From: Cryptomeria japonica
Lineage: Eukaryota; Streptophyta; Pinopsida; Cupressales; Cupressaceae
Length of the DNA: 64,000 bases
Direction of reading: 5' to 3'
NCBI RefSeq assembly: GCF_030272615.1
Contig: NC_081414.1
Location: 817,976,396-818,040,395 of the forward strand
Of this stretch, positions 44,402 to 57,275 are shown in pieces; the first letter of the stretch is position 1, and every line of letters starts with the position of its first letter. Both the position numbers and the translations under genes were made by a program. The notes beneath the pieces were generated by a model. The model was not told where the DNA came from, ran no database searches, and worked only from the letters and a program-made list of their open reading frames with translations.

Positions 44402-45945
44402 TATACCATTGGTTGTGTTGGTTGGATTTGTTGGACCATGTGTAAGTTGGACTTGTAAGAAGGATAGATTCCTTGTGAAGGTTAAGTCTCATAAGAATAT
44501 GAAGGTTGGTATGATTCACATTCCAATTCTGATTTTGATTCCAAGTCTGAATCTAATTCTCTTATGATTAGTGTTATTTGATTTTCTCTCATCATTTTCT
44601 CTTACCAAATCGCATGTGGGCTAGGATCAGTCTTGTTCGACTTAAGATTTTGTTGTTTCAGATGCAAACTTGAGGTTTGGTTTTGAATGATTATTTGATT
44701 TGAGGGTGATCTTGGTTGAACACTTCCAAGTCCCGATTGCATTGGTACAAAGATTGGTTGAAAATTTGTTGGTGGTCCTAATTAAATGATTCCATACTCT
44801 GGTGGCATGTTTGTATGTGGATCATCATTTGGATTGAAGTTTGGTTGTACGATATTGCCTTGTTGTTGTGTTGGATAGAATTGTAATTGTCTCAATTGGG
44901 TATCATCCATTGGAAAAGACATGACTTGATATGTTGATTTTTGTGATTTATTGTACTTAGACCTTGTTTCAATAGGTATGTCACTATGCAATGCAAAATT
45001 TTTGGCATTCTGATTCTTAAAGAATGATAATGATATGCAACTAACAAAATGATAAATGCAACTTATGTTTTTGGTCTTTTGTATTTTTGGAATGACAAGG
45101 GTATGCAACTAAATGTAACCTTGATGATCGACAATGCAACTTATGTTTTTGGTCTTTTGTATTTTTGGAATGACAATGATATGCAACTAAGTGGAGCTTT
45201 AGAAAATGATGATGCAACCTAAGGCAATAATGCAACCTATGTTTTAGTTATTTTTCAAGATTTGGACAAACTTTTGGAATGAAAACCCTAAAGATGTGAT
45301 CCTTAGTAAATTGAAATGAAGTCAATACCTTAAAAGGACAAAGGACAAAATGACAATAGGACAAATGATAATGTTGCACCTATGTGCTTGGATACCAAGA
45401 TAGGTTTCACAAAAATGATGCTGATAAAAAAAGGACAAATGTTGGAGAAGGTCAAGACTCCCTAAAAACAACTTATGGTTTAATCTAACGTTTTGAATTC
45501 TTCAAGTTTGACAAAACCTAATCTTGAAACTATATGCAAAAGGACAATGATTGTGACAAAGATCTAGGGTATGGACCCAAGGTATGATATGATAATGACC
45601 TAAGTTATGAAGAGACCTTAAGGGTGTAAATGCAACCTTGTGTTATGATATGGACAAAAATTGTTTATGACTTCATGATATGACTTAGGGTTATATGATA
45701 TGACCTAATGTTATGAAATGTAATGACTTTTGGGATCTAATGTTTTGAGACTAAATGACTAAGGACCAATGACATAATGCTATGAGACCAAGGATGTAAA
45801 TACAAATGTATGACTATTTAGTATGACCTAAGTGAAGACCTAATTTCAGCATTGACAATAATTATGCAAAATGTAACCTAAGTGAGGACCTAGTCTGGAT
45901 ATAATAATGATAATGTCACCTAAATGAGGACCTAGATTTGGTACT
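44402..45945 (-). other. Repeat-rich stretch with a Gln/Asn-rich frame
   Basis: A minus-strand frame at 44782-45108 reads MDDTQLRQLQFYPTQQQ and similar Gln/Asn/Pro-rich text, perhaps a decayed Gag-like end; no domain is recognised. A 78-bp tandem pair starts at 45056 and 45134. Three loose copies of ACCTAAGTGAGGACCTAG lie at about 45830-45935. Confidence 0.4.
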
Positions 45946-47585
45946 ATATAGGGGGAAAAGTGAGACTAAGTATGGAAACCCTAATCCCACTCTCGCGTAC
46001 ACACTCACAGAATACAAAAGAGCCCAGGGAGGTAACACACTTTCACTACTTCTTGTGAGAAAGAGAGAGCTGAGGATTACCTCTTAGGGTTTCTATTCCC
46101 TTGTTGCAAATGAGAGAGAGGAATTATTCAAAATGCAATTTAACCTAGAATGCAAGTAAGCAAGCAAACCCTAATCTGGAAATGCAGAACAAAAGATAAC
46201 TGATATACTACTGAAAAGTACATATTAGGAGACAAAATCAAAGGTGCACTTGTGTCTAAAATATGAGTCAGAATATCCAGGACCAGGGTTCCACGCCACT
46301 GTCTTGATTCTATAGATCTGAAGTTGTACCTGGCAAACTGGGATCTAAGATCTGCAAACTGCTAATCTGCCAAATCCTGCAAAAAACAAGCAGGACCAGG
46401 ATGCTACAACCCTATCCTGGGAAGGACCAGGGCATCATGCTCCTATCCTAGGGAAGCCTCTATGTTCTTTTCTAGTTCTGAAACTTCCAATGACACTCGA
46501 ATCCGAACTCACACTTGTAGCTAAAAATTAGGGTTTTCGGTGGATATATAGGGTTTTGCCTTAGTCAAACCCCTATTTTGATGATTTCTACCTTAAAAAA
46601 TAGCGGATTTGTATAGTAAAATAGTGTGTGCAAGAACTCTGTGTGTGTGCAATATCCTAAGATGAAAGCAAATAATTTAGAGCAACCTTAAAGAGTAAAC
46701 CCTAATTACTTATAATTGACAAAGTAAATTCTCTAAATCAATTATGCAAAGTGATCTAAAGCATAAATATGAATCAAAATGAAGCTCATACAAAGACATG
46801 AAAACAACATGAAACCACACCCAACCCCAAGGGAGAGGTACAAGCCAATCTTTAGTCAGTGATATCCTATTGTTCTCCTACATCTTCAAAATCTCCTAAT
46901 TGATGAAATGATGCTTGATGAATGTTTGATTGATTAATGTTGAATGTTGTTGAAGACTTCAAAGATCTACTCTTTCACTACATAGAAGGTTGTTTATGCT
47001 CCAAAAACTTGCTCTTAGATTCTTAGAAAAAGATCCCTTCAAATGAAGAAAGAGAGCTCTTATGTATGAAACCCTAGACATTAAGTTCATGTTTAGGCCA
47101 ACCTAGGATTTGAATTCCCTACCAATCTTTTGGGGTTAAGCATAATTATATCATAGGATTATGCTCCTAAAATTTTGGGAAAAAAGTAGAGGACCATGTG
47201 CACTTTGCACATGGTCCAACCAACTTTTCACCAAATTTTTAGGGTCGTTAGATATGATAATATTAGAGAGAATCCCAAAGTTACAGCTGATTTCAAGGTG
47301 TTTTGATATGCGAAATCGGGCCTTAAAGGTCAAAATAGGACATAATTAGGGTTTATGATTAAATGATTTATTGAAGGAATAAAATGAAAAGGGGCACACT
47401 TAGGTTAAAGGGACCAACTTTATAATATGTGAAGTGATGAAACATGAATTTAGATTTAATTAAATTAATTAATTAAATGCTTAAAAGAGATTAGAAATGC
47501 AAGATGCAAAACAAACTAAGGCGGGTGCTAAACCAAGTGTGAAATTGTACCACCCTAGCAAGGGTGTACAATTTATGACACTACA
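45946..47585 (-). repeat. GP-family 3' LTR, copy C
   Basis: On the minus strand opens TGTAGTGTCATAAATTGTAC at 47585 and follows the GP LTR to about 45946, where the terminal CACA has decayed. The start inverted repeat (47542-47574), the U3 hairpin (47191-47217) and the TATA region (decayed to CATACATAAG, about 47061) are recognisable. More diverged than A and B, so older. Confidence 0.85.
47191..47217 (-). promoter_or_regulatory. U3 hairpin, GP copy C
   Basis: GGACCATGTGCA and TGCACATGGTCC form a perfect 12-bp stem with a CTT loop, retained although the rest of the LTR has diverged. Confidence 0.65.
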
Positions 47586-47990
47586 TTAAGCCCCCACTTT
47601 AGTGGTCATACGACACTACGTGCATATGCAAGCTAAAGTACAAAAAAGTAAACATCATTTCAAAAAGGATATATCTATAAATTATCGGGCAAAGCCTCCA
47701 GCGGTATCTACAGTATACAGTTAGGAACCTCACCCTACAAAACCACATGTTAGATCACAAAATCACCTAATGCTTACTAAGGAAGGTGATGAAATTTATG
47801 GGTAGCTATATGCCCCCCTATTTTGGCTTGCTTATTAGTGAGATGAAATAGGCTATCATGTTTACCACAACAAATTGTGATGAAAATATTGATGAAATAA
47901 GTTCACACCAAGGCTCGATTGTTCATACAAGCACTTTATGGAACCAATGCAGAGAAAGAGGGTGAATTCACAATTCCAACCCCACTGATG
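47586..47990 (-). mobile_element. GP copy C, 3' internal end
   Basis: Complement of the polypurine tract (AAGCCCCCACTTTAGTGG) and of the GP 3' internal region, matching A and B to about 47990. The coding part is not present. Confidence 0.75.
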
Positions 47991-48175
47991 ATGAAAAATT
48001 AGATCTCCCTAGATAAAGATATGATAGATTGAAGGAAAAGTGTAGAAATTAGGGTTTTTAACTTAAAATCATAAAATGAAAAAAGTGCATAACTCATAAA
48101 TATGAAAGTGACACTTTCATTTCTCACTTTTTGAATTTTTGGCACTATTCACTATAGAGGAACCCACATATTAGT

Positions 48176-50616
48176 TATGATGCCTCAATGTTGACCCGAG
48201 CGACCCACATGGATGGAGATCTTGTGCCAAGCCGTGTTGTCCGACCAACCACTGGACGAGGTGAGTTGACTACCTGTTGACTTATTTTTTATTGCATTGA
48301 TTTTCATTCTAAATTATGTCATCATCAAGATCATGCTCATGCCCCTTGTTTTTGCTCCATGGTCTCCTAGGGTGCCCTACTCCTCCATGGGAGCCTTGGT
48401 CCCATGGGGGCGCCTTGGTCCTAGATGGGCACCCTAGTCTTTGAAGGGCTCCCTGGTCCCTGTTCAGAGCAACCAAGGGTTTCATGAGATCAAGTGATTG
48501 ATGTGTAGAATAGATAGAATGAAATTTTGATTAGATGATGATTACTAATGATCAATTACCAATGAATGTCTATTTTCATTTTGTAAATTCTCCCTTACAT
48601 CCATGAGCATACTATCGATCGTATATTTTAGAGCCAGTGGAGTCAGATTTTGAGACTCACACCAAAGGATAAAGAGTTTCTTCACACCATAGGTTTGTGG
48701 TACATGATTACTATGCCTGCCATCAAGTTTCATCCTACGATGTTGATGGTGTTGATGGGGAGATGGGATGGAGATACCTTGATGTATCTTCTACCTATGG
48801 GGGAGATGATGGTTACCCTTGAGGATGTATAGCACATTTTGTGCCTTCCCATCTAGGGAGAGACCATAAGATACCTAGATGATCACTCCAATATCAACTA
48901 CAGGAGGGAGTAGATCTACTGTATAGGGAGAGTGATGCTCGACAAGAAGAGGGCCTGCATCATGGTCAGTTGGCTCCTACATCCTACTAGCAAGGTCCCA
49001 CTAGTGAGGCATCTTATGATCGCTACCATTGCATTATTCATGTGCCCTAATGGGAACAACACCCACATGCATTGAGGTCTCACCTACATGGTTAGGGCTA
49101 TGGAGAGACATCGAAGAGTATACTCTTGGGGTCAGAGCATGCTTGAACATCTCTATCATGACCTTTGAGAGTATGTGTTTGGAAAAGGCTATAGTTTGAT
49201 GACCTATACACACTACTATAGGTGTGGATTTTTTTATCATATCACATGTACTAAGCCTACTAGAGTCCCTATTGACTTAGTTCCAAAGAAACCTAGGGTA
49301 TTTTCTTATCCTCTTACCTGTGAGTAGCAGTACGGTGATCTACTATATTGGAGATTGAGTTTCAATAGGTTGATAGTGGGTGTGATTAGATGGAGACCCT
49401 ACCTCGGGATGTATATGTGGGCAGTGATACAGAGGCAATTGTTTTGCATGTAGAGGAACCATCTACTGGAGGGACGGTATAGCCACATAGTCGTTCCCTT
49501 ATACTTTCACTGATTTCAGCGGTAGTTCAGGTTTGATCAGTGTGTTCCTACTGATCTGCCTGTCTACAATTGACACTCACACATGACTCCTAGGCCAAGA
49601 GCTATTCCTAGGCCTACGAGAGATGATATTGACATCACAAATTCAAATGGATTGGATCAAGATATTTCAACATATTATAGAGTTGATGTGCGTGCGCACC
49701 GGCGGTACATCACATGGTGCAGGAGGACATACCCTGGAGCCATATTTCTAGCAAACTTCCCTAGAGGGAATCTCGGACCATGGAGACATGCAGGCGATAA
49801 GGAGGCCCTTGATACATCCAAGTATGAAACAGATGATTAGGCTAATGATGCAGGATAGTAGGAGGTAGGTGGTGATGGAGATGATCTTGATGTAGGAGTG
49901 GGAGATCAGGATGGTGATGATGAGGAGGATAGAGAGGAGGAAGAGGATGAGGATGAGGATGAGGAGGAGGAAGAGGAGGATCAAGAGGATGAGTCAGATG
50001 CAGTTCCTCATCACTTCAAGGATGACACCATAGCATTAGATCCACCAAGCCTTCCATTGCAAGTGGAGAAGGACCATATAAGGGGTCCTGATTCTAGTCC
50101 CCACCAACCCATGCCTATTGTACATAGATATTACAAGCGTGGAGATTCCAATGGGTCCTAGTCTTAGGAGGTCTCTTTCCACAACCCCTACTAGTGAGAG
50201 GGAGATCTAGGTAAGGTGTTTTATGATTGTTAAATTTATTTATCTTACTTATTTAGATTTGATGATATATTATGTTACTAATGAAAACTTCTCTCTATCT
50301 CTATAGTTGGTTGTCCAGGAGTGGTGCTCTCTTATCCATCATACAATGATAGACCTCATCACGATCGCACTTTTTTAGCTCCTCGGAGATAGTACATAGA
50401 CCACAAGAGAGTGCAGGGTGGTACAAAGGCCTATTGTTCCCTATCTGGATGGAGATGGAGGTCTAGAGAGAGAGGGAGATATCTTTATTAGAGAGGTTGC
50501 AGCAAACAAAGCATGACCTAGCAGCATCCCAGGTAGACGTAGCCACATATCGTGGGATCATGATGGAGAGGGATAGTAGGAGCTTCTCACAGAGTCACTC
50601 TCAGTCTGCATCATGA
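48176..50616 (+). pseudogene. Decayed plant mobile domain (PMD) gene
   Basis: From about 48632 to about 50140 one phase is kept with roughly a dozen in-frame TAG/TGA stops. The text is that of the plant mobile domain: MGRWDGDTLMYLLPMGE then MVTLEDV (about 48750-48830), RRVYSWGQSMLEHLYHDL (about 49107-49165), FRFDQCVPTDLP (about 49530-49565), VRAHRRYITWCRRTYP (about 49690-49735). An acidic Asp/Glu run follows (49900-50000), then a Ser-rich tail ending FSQSHSQSAS. Likely introns are 50211-50306 (GTAAGG...CTATAG) and perhaps 48261-48631 (GTGAGT...TTTTAG) after a short exon at 48176-48260. A frame change lies near 50140. PMD proteins occur in MAIN/MAIL genes and in transposons. Confidence 0.82.
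48360..48470 (+). repeat. GC-rich GGGAGCC/CTTGGTCC degenerate repeats
   Basis: Four loose units built on GCCTTGGTCCC and relatives, inside the probable first intron of the PMD pseudogene. They resemble the GC-rich units of GP LTRs, but adjacent sequence is not GP. Confidence 0.5.
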
Positions 50617-52111
50617 TACACACCTATGGGACTACCCCCATGGACAAATTATGAGGGGGAATCTTGATGTAGAGGATACTAGTCTACAAACACCCCAATA
50701 GGCAATACTTGTTGTTTCCACAACTTGATCTTAGAATCCCTCAAGGTTTTCTAGTCTTCTCCTTCACCAAAGAACTCAAAATTGGATTACCAACTCAATC
50801 AATCAAACTAACATCACGTAGGATCTTGAAATTCCCCAACAAACTTGGCTCAGCAACTAGCACATACCCATTTTCTTGGTTTACATAAAATCCTCTTACA
50901 CGGGTGCAACCTAGGCCTTATCCTAATAGCCCTGCCAGATCAGTTTTTCAAACTTAATTCAAATTTTTTTGAAAACACTAATGAAAAACATTAGACTTCC
51001 AAATACCCTTTGGGAAGTTACATAACATATGTGAAAATAAACTATGGGTCTTTTGGACGAAATACTCAGACCCCAACCCTAATACACACCAACTAGGCCC
51101 AGTTAGCCTTCTTTTCCAAAGCAAGTACCAAAAAATGGTACGACCACAACTCAAAACCAAAAAAAAGTCTTGAAAAATGTTTCAAAACAATTTATTTTCT
51201 AAGTTTCAAGGTAAGACACACTCATTTTATAGGTTAGATACTAAACTCTCCTTTTTAGGCCTTCTAACCTACAGCTATCTCAAAACCACTCCTCCATTCA
51301 CTTTCAGAATCAACCAAGGGTTATTTTTCCTTTTATTAAACCCCCACAAACATCTTCCAACATAAAAACACCACCTTGTTAAGCTACTTCTTCTACTACT
51401 ATACCCATGCCTCCATTTTCATGCTTTTTCTCACACAAACAATCACTTTTTTTGATGATCACCTATTCAATCTCTTTTCCCTGCATTCTTGCAATTGGGT
51501 TAGTTAAAAATACATTGATAGGGTCTCATTCCTCAAGTAAAAGCAATGAAATAAAGAGGAATGAGCCCTAACTTATCATTTTGACACCAAAATAACACAA
51601 AATGTGCACCTACAACAATATTCTTTGGGATAGTCAAAATAATGATTCAAAATAGATGTAAAAACCTTTAAAATGGATTAAAATACTCAACAAAATCCAA
51701 AGGAATCATGTTCAATCCATTACCAATCCAAAAATGAAATAAAATAATCCAAAACTTGCAAGTAATTTTTAGATTTTTGTATTCAAAAAGAGCAGTTCGT
51801 ACAATGCAACTGAGATTCCTTGCCAAACTTCAATCATACTTCTCTAGGTCATGTAGCATGAGTTATAGACCAACATAAACCTTCCCAAATTGACCATAAC
51901 CACCTTTCCCCTTAACAAACATCTAAACCTCTTGTTTGGCTAACTAACCATTGGGGTTCAAATTTGAATTTGGCAATATTAGACATAATACTCTTAAACC
52001 AAATTTCTCAACACCAAAGGCTTTATTTGAGCCTTATTACATCAAAATGACTCAACACAACCTAATTAAACTCATTAGGCATCCTTTGTGCCATTTTTAC
52101 ATATTTAGACT
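50617..52111. other. Flank between PMD pseudogene and LTR I2
   Basis: No ORF with recognisable content, no repeat array and no LTR end seen. Pyrimidine/A-rich on the plus strand. Confidence 0.4.
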
Positions 52112-52309
52112 TGTAGTCACATAAATCTGTCCATTTTAATTAAATGAATATTTACTATTTATTTGATTAAATAAACCATCCACAATCGGTTAATTAAATT
52201 GACATTTAATTAATTCATCCTCAAACATTCTCTTATTAATTAAATAAATTATCCAATTTATTTAAATTAATTCATTAAACTAAATTCATAATCAATTAAA
52301 TGAATAAAT
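52112..52309 (+). repeat. LTR I2, left piece
   Basis: Opens TGTAGTCACATAAATCTG, the same family as I1 in the other orientation, and runs into Copia-2 at 52310. Continues at 59735 after the TAAAT duplication. Confidence 0.8.
52305..52309. repeat. Target-site duplication TAAAT, left
   Basis: TAAAT directly before Copia-2, repeated at 59730-59734 directly after it. Confidence 0.85.
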
Positions 52310-53816
52310 TGATAACTCAATGATGAATAGTGAGTACCAAACCAGAACTAAGAGGGGGGGTGAATCAGTACAGACATAAAATCTTCTCCTGAATTGGTTT
52401 GATTGCAAATAGTGCACTTGACTGACAATCACCAACACCGATCAAACCAAGTTACTACTAGTTAAACACAATGAGACTGTGAAAGACATAAACCGATAAC
52501 CCTTAGCTTTCCACACAACCTAATACCTCATTTCCACTTTACCCTTATGCATAAACAAGTAATTTACCATCAGAGACATAATAACTTACTAGTTCAACAT
52601 GATTCACCACTTAACAAAAAATAACAAAGCATCACATGAAAAAGACATCACACATGACACACATATTTTTCATGTGCAAACCCAACTGGGAAAAACCACG
52701 GTGGGGATGAATACCCAAAAGCTATTCTTGAACTCTTTAGAAGTCTGCTCTATTACGAGCCTAGTTTGGTTAAAGACTGTTACAACAGGTTCTGTTAGGA
52801 ACCGATCCTGGTAGGGATCACCCAGTTAAGGGATGGCTAGAATACCTGGTTAAGGGTTAAACCCTGTTAAAGGTTACCTTGTTAGAGGATTTTATGAACT
52901 CAATGGTTTTGAGTCACCTTGTTAAAGGATTTACAACAAGCTGGTTAAAGCTACCCTATTAAGGGATTTTCCAACTATTGAAGTGGTTATAGATCAACAG
53001 GTATTATAATGATCTGGTAATAGCACTCAATGCCAATGCAGATCTGCTTTAGTTCCTTCCTTCTGCACACACACTCTGCAAGTATCAATTCTATTATCTG
53101 GTCTGGGAAGAATCATGTATCTCTACTCTTAGATGCACACACAACATTTGCCAACAACCTCAACATGAAACATAACATCAACCTTATAGGAAACAGATAG
53201 GTCGATAGCATAAACCCTAAACCCTAAACATTTAGGTTGAGCAATTCAATCAGTTCAATCCTGACCATTGAACACTTTGCATTGTATACAATGATCTTGA
53301 ACAGATCTCAAGACGTTCTCCATCATTCATTCTTCACCGCTTCTTGGAGGTGATAACCTATCACGTATTCTCCACCGTTTGTAGAGACTTCACACATTCT
53401 CAAGGTAGATAGGATCAATCTCCTTCATGCAAGATCCTTCACGCACACAAGGCTGACATGGCAAAATGATTTGATCTCCATTATAATGCTAACTCATCAC
53501 ATGATGTCATCAGTTGAATCACATGGGCTTGAAACACTTCAACCAGAAACCCTGAAGCTGAGACTACCAATCGGTAGTCATAACCATATTAAACCTTGAT
53601 AGAAAACATTCCATATACTGGTTCACATTTCAACATACCAATTCACTTGGACAAACATACCGCTTCACTTTTTCACATATACCGGTTCACAACATCATAT
53701 CGGTTCTCTTGCCAATCGATTACTTACTTCAATATACCAGTTCACTCTTCAATATATTGACATCAATGACAACATACAATATCACCATGTCATCATACTT
53801 TGCACATATGCCGACA
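52310..53816 (-). repeat. 3' LTR of Copia-2
   Basis: Minus strand TGTCGGCATATGTGC to GAGTTATCA. It carries several ACCGGT-type motifs and the GATTCACCCCCCCTCTTAGT tail block. Confidence 0.93.
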
Positions 53817-53835
53817 ATCTCCCCCTTTGGCATTG
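53817..53835 (-). promoter_or_regulatory. Polypurine tract of Copia-2
   Basis: Minus strand CCAAAGGGGGAGAT directly before the 3' LTR, the same as in element E. Confidence 0.85.
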
Positions 53836-54057
53836 ATGGCAATATACAAAGATATCTTTCTATATCACATCTTCTCCCTAATACTGCAGATATCTTCTCT
53901 ACTTCACATCTTCTCCCCCTTTGACAACAATGCCAAAGTGGAGGCACAAGCTTCCCTGTTCCATTATGCTGCTCCCCCTAAGGAGTAGCATCCTTCAACA
54001 CATCAATCCTGAAAAGATATATCAATGTAAGACTTGACTAATGTGGAGCACACACCT

Positions 54058-54621
54058 TTAGTTTACCTCTTGAAGGGGCAACACCCCTAATTCACCTCTC
54101 AAATAGGTAAATGTAGCCTTCGATAGAGGCTTGGTGAATATTTCTGCTAACTGCTCCTTACTGGAAACATGTTCCAATACCACCTCTTTGTTCTGAACCT
54201 TTTCCCTCAAGAAATGAAACTTGAGTTCAAAGTGCTTGGTTCTAGCATGTAAAACCGGATTCTTGGAGATGTTAATTGCACTTTTATTGTCACAAAATAT
54301 GCTTACCAATTCAGATACATGAACTTTGAAGCCATTCAATACATGCTTCATGCAAATAGTCTGGGTGCAGTTCATAAAAGCTGCAACATACTCCGCTTAT
54401 GTTGTAGACTAAGAGATACAACTCTGCTTTTTACTCATCCATGAGACTAGTCTACCTCTGAGAAAGAATGCACCACCGATTGTGCTCTTCCAGTCATCCA
54501 CATTACCAGCCCAATCAGCATTTGTGAACACTCTCAGGTTGAAATCATTATTGTATGGATACCATAATCCATAGTCAATAGTTCCCTTTAGATATCTAAG
54601 AATTCGCTTGAATGCTACCAA
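54058..54621 (-). pseudogene. Copia-2 RNase H
   Basis: From YLKGTIDYGLWY through VFTNADWAGNVDDWKSTIGG (catalytic Asp block), a stop-interrupted AEYVAA (Glu block) and FCDNKSAINISKNP (Asp block) to HVSSKEQLAEIFTKPL. Stops near 54409 break it. Same phase as RT. Ends at the polypurine region. Confidence 0.9.
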
Positions 54622-54642
54622 GTGGGATTCTATTGGTATTTT

Positions 54643-55700
54643 CTAGAACCTTGCAGTAATGCCCACTACATGTGCAATGTCTGGTCTCCTATGCACTACA
54701 TAGTGCAACTTACCAATCATTGATCGGTATTCCTTCTTATTAACCAACTCTAATTCATCCTCTCTTGATAATTTACAACCGACTGCCATTGATGTACCAA
54801 CTAGTTTGTTGTCTTCCATGCCAAAGGTCTTCAACACCTCTTTGACATACTTTGACTGAGTGATAAAGATTTCATCTTTCATTTGTTGAATCTACAGTCC
54901 AATGAAGAACTTAATCTCCCCTATGAGTGACATCTCAAATTCCTTCTTCATCTCATCTGCAAAGTCATGACTCATCTTGTCATCTCCACCAAATATTACG
55001 TCATCAACAAATACTTCACAGATCAGAATTTGATCTCCTTCTAATTTCAAGTAGATATTGCTATCTTCACTTGTTCTTTCAAATCCAATCTTCACAAGAT
55101 GGGAGTGCAAGCATTCATACCATGCTCTAGGTGCCTGCTTTAGTCCATATAAGGCTTTATGTAGCCTACACACCATGTCACTATCTTCTGATAGGGCAAA
55201 CCCATCCAGTTGCTCTATATACACCTCCTCTTCAAGTATTCCATTTAGGAATGCAGATTTTACATCCATTTGGTATACCTTGAATCCTTTAAAAGCTACA
55301 TATGCAAGAAGCATATGAACTCCTTCCAATCTTGCTACTGGAGCAAAGGTTTCTCCATATTATTCTCCTTCTTCTTGGGCATATCCTTTACACACCAGTC
55401 TGGCTTTGTTCCTTACCAATGTGCCATCCTCATTCAATTTATTTCTGAAAACCCATTTGGTTCCAATGATATTTTTATGCTCTAGTCTGGGTACCAAAGA
55501 CCATGTACCATTCTTTTCTATCTGGTCAAGTTCCTCTTCCATTGCCTTGATCCAGTCTTCATCTTTATGTGCCTCTTTAAATGATTTAGGCTCAAATTCA
55601 GAGATCATACATGAGTTTTCTCTGACCTTTCTTCTTGTAAGAATTCCTGCATCCTTGTCTCCTATGATCTGCTTTGGATCATGATTGAGTTTGACATACC
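54643..55700 (-). pseudogene. Copia-2 reverse transcriptase
   Basis: RVT_2 blocks in order: WIKAMEEELDQIEKNGTWSL, TKWVFRNKLNEDG, KARLVCKGYAQEEG, then after a stop [18 protein letters not shown] (first Asp), [12 protein letters not shown], and [10 protein letters not shown] (Y-V-D-D reading F-V-D-D). RRPDIAHVVG follows. Stops occur near 55359, 54890 and 54640, all in one phase, so decay is by point changes. Acts in cDNA synthesis. Confidence 0.93.
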
Positions 55701-55920
55701 TAGGTATGTTCTTAATGGATTCCTCTTGTTTTTCTTCATCATCCTCATCTTCATCAACATCAACATCTATCTATGTAGGAGCAAAACTACTAGTACTAGG
55801 TTGATTTGCAACCGGTTCCCAAAAGGTTACTACTAGTTCATCTCCTACATGCTCATTGCCAGTTTCCTCAGGTTTCTCAAAGTTTTCATCAACCCTAACA
55901 TTGATGCTTTCAACAATTCT

Positions 55921-56790
55921 CTAAGTCTTATTGTTGAAACATTTAAGAGCTTTACTCTTGGTGGAATATCCTAGGAATATTCCCTTATCACATTTTGAAT
56001 CGAACTTGCTCTGATGTTCACTCCTCTTGATATAACATTTTCTACCAAACACTCTAAAGTAGCTTACCACTGGTGTCTTACTGGTCCAATACTCATAAGG
56101 AGTCTTATCCTTACCTTTCTTGATGAATACCCAGTTCATTGTGTAGACTGTAGTGCTCACCGCTTCTTTCCAAAAGGTGTGAGCAACCTTTCCTTGGATC
56201 AACATAGTTCTAGCCACTTCAACCATAGTCTGGTTGTTCCTTTCTGCTATGCCATTCTATTGTGGGGTTCAAGGGGCAGATAGTTTCCTCTTGATGCCAT
56301 TCTCCTCACAATATTTGTTGAATTCACTTGAAGTGAATTCCCCTCCTTGATCAATTCTAAGGCATTTGATTCTTGTACTGCTTTCCTTTTCTACCAGTGC
56401 TCTGGAAGCTTTGAACTTTCCAAAGGCTTCAAACTTGTCCTTCAAGAATGTGACCCACATCATTCTTGAGCAATCATCTGTAAGAATCATAAAATACCTA
56501 TCTCCCTGCACACTCTTAGTTTTCATAGGACCACACAAATCAGTATGCACAAGATCAAGTAGATTGTCTGTAGTGAAATATTTACCTTTGAAGGTTAAGG
56601 AAGACATTTCTCCTAGTTGACACTCTCTACACAAAGGATTTTCTGGTTTGGTTAGCACCGGCAATCCTCTAACTACCTTGATCTTATTGGCCTTCACAAT
56701 GTTATCAAAGTTAACATGGCAGAGTCTCCTATGCCATATCTAGCTATCATCAAACTTAGCCATAAGACATGTACTGACATTTGCATTCAC
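55921..56790 (-). pseudogene. Copia-2 integrase
   Basis: Starts with the pre-integrase part (KANKIKVVRGLPVL, CRECQLGEMSS) and enters the core with DLVHTDLCGPMKTKSVQGDRY (first Asp) and LRIDQGGEFTSSEF (second Asp kept). The third block reads APxTPQxNGIAERNN with TGA and TAG stops where the family has R and Q, and the Glu present. YEYWTSKTPVVSYFRVFG and FLGYSTKSKALKCFN close the domain. It sits in a different phase from gag-protease, so a frameshift lies between 56790 and 56830. Confidence 0.93.
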
Positions 56791-56828
56791 CTAAAATAGG
56801 TTACCATTGGTCTACATACCAGTGGCCA

Positions 56829-57185
56829 TCAATTCACCATTCTTTCCTTTGATTTTGCACACTCCATTTTGAATTCCAGAGTGAGTCCACTATCATTCAG
56901 CTGTGCAACACTCAAAAGGTTGTGTTTGAGACCTTCCACCCAATACACATTGTCAGCACTACTCTTTCCATTCAGAGAGATAGACCCTCTACCTTTGACC
57001 ATACATGGTGCATCATTACCAAAATGAACCACACCACCATCATACTCTTTCAGAGATAGAAACTTGCTCCGATCACCAATCATATGGTGAGAACAATCAC
57101 TATCAATAATCCACTCATTGGAATTATCAAAGTGGGAGACAAAAGCCTTCTTGTTTGACACATCTTCCTTGACTGCAACAAACAC
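56829..57185 (-). pseudogene. Copia-2 aspartic protease
   Basis: EWIIDSDCSHHMIGD carries the active-site Asp, with Asp where the family has Gly (D-S-G to D-S-D). Then LKEYDGGVVHFGND and the VEGLKHNLLSVAQLND junction block. Upstream is a short acidic linker. Confidence 0.88.
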
Positions 57186-57275
57186 AATATCTTCATTTTA
57201 TTCATCTTCTGATTCCTCATCAGTGACACCTTCATCAACTGCTACAAAATAGTTTCTTTAGTTTCCTCTTGTGAA

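Noticed and set aside
47161-47349. Plus-strand ORF in the copy C LTR
   Set aside because: It overlaps the U3 hairpin and is not kept as a frame in the A and B LTRs.
48545-48832. PMD region as a functional host gene
   Set aside because: Roughly a dozen in-frame stops and a frame change near 50140 exclude a working product from this locus.
49034-49240. Minus-strand ORF in the PMD region
   Set aside because: The plus strand carries clear PMD motifs over the same bases; the minus frame is a shadow.
49748-49984. Minus-strand ORF rich in Leu/Ile, membrane-like
   Set aside because: It is the complement of the GAG/GAT-rich acidic tail of the PMD pseudogene.
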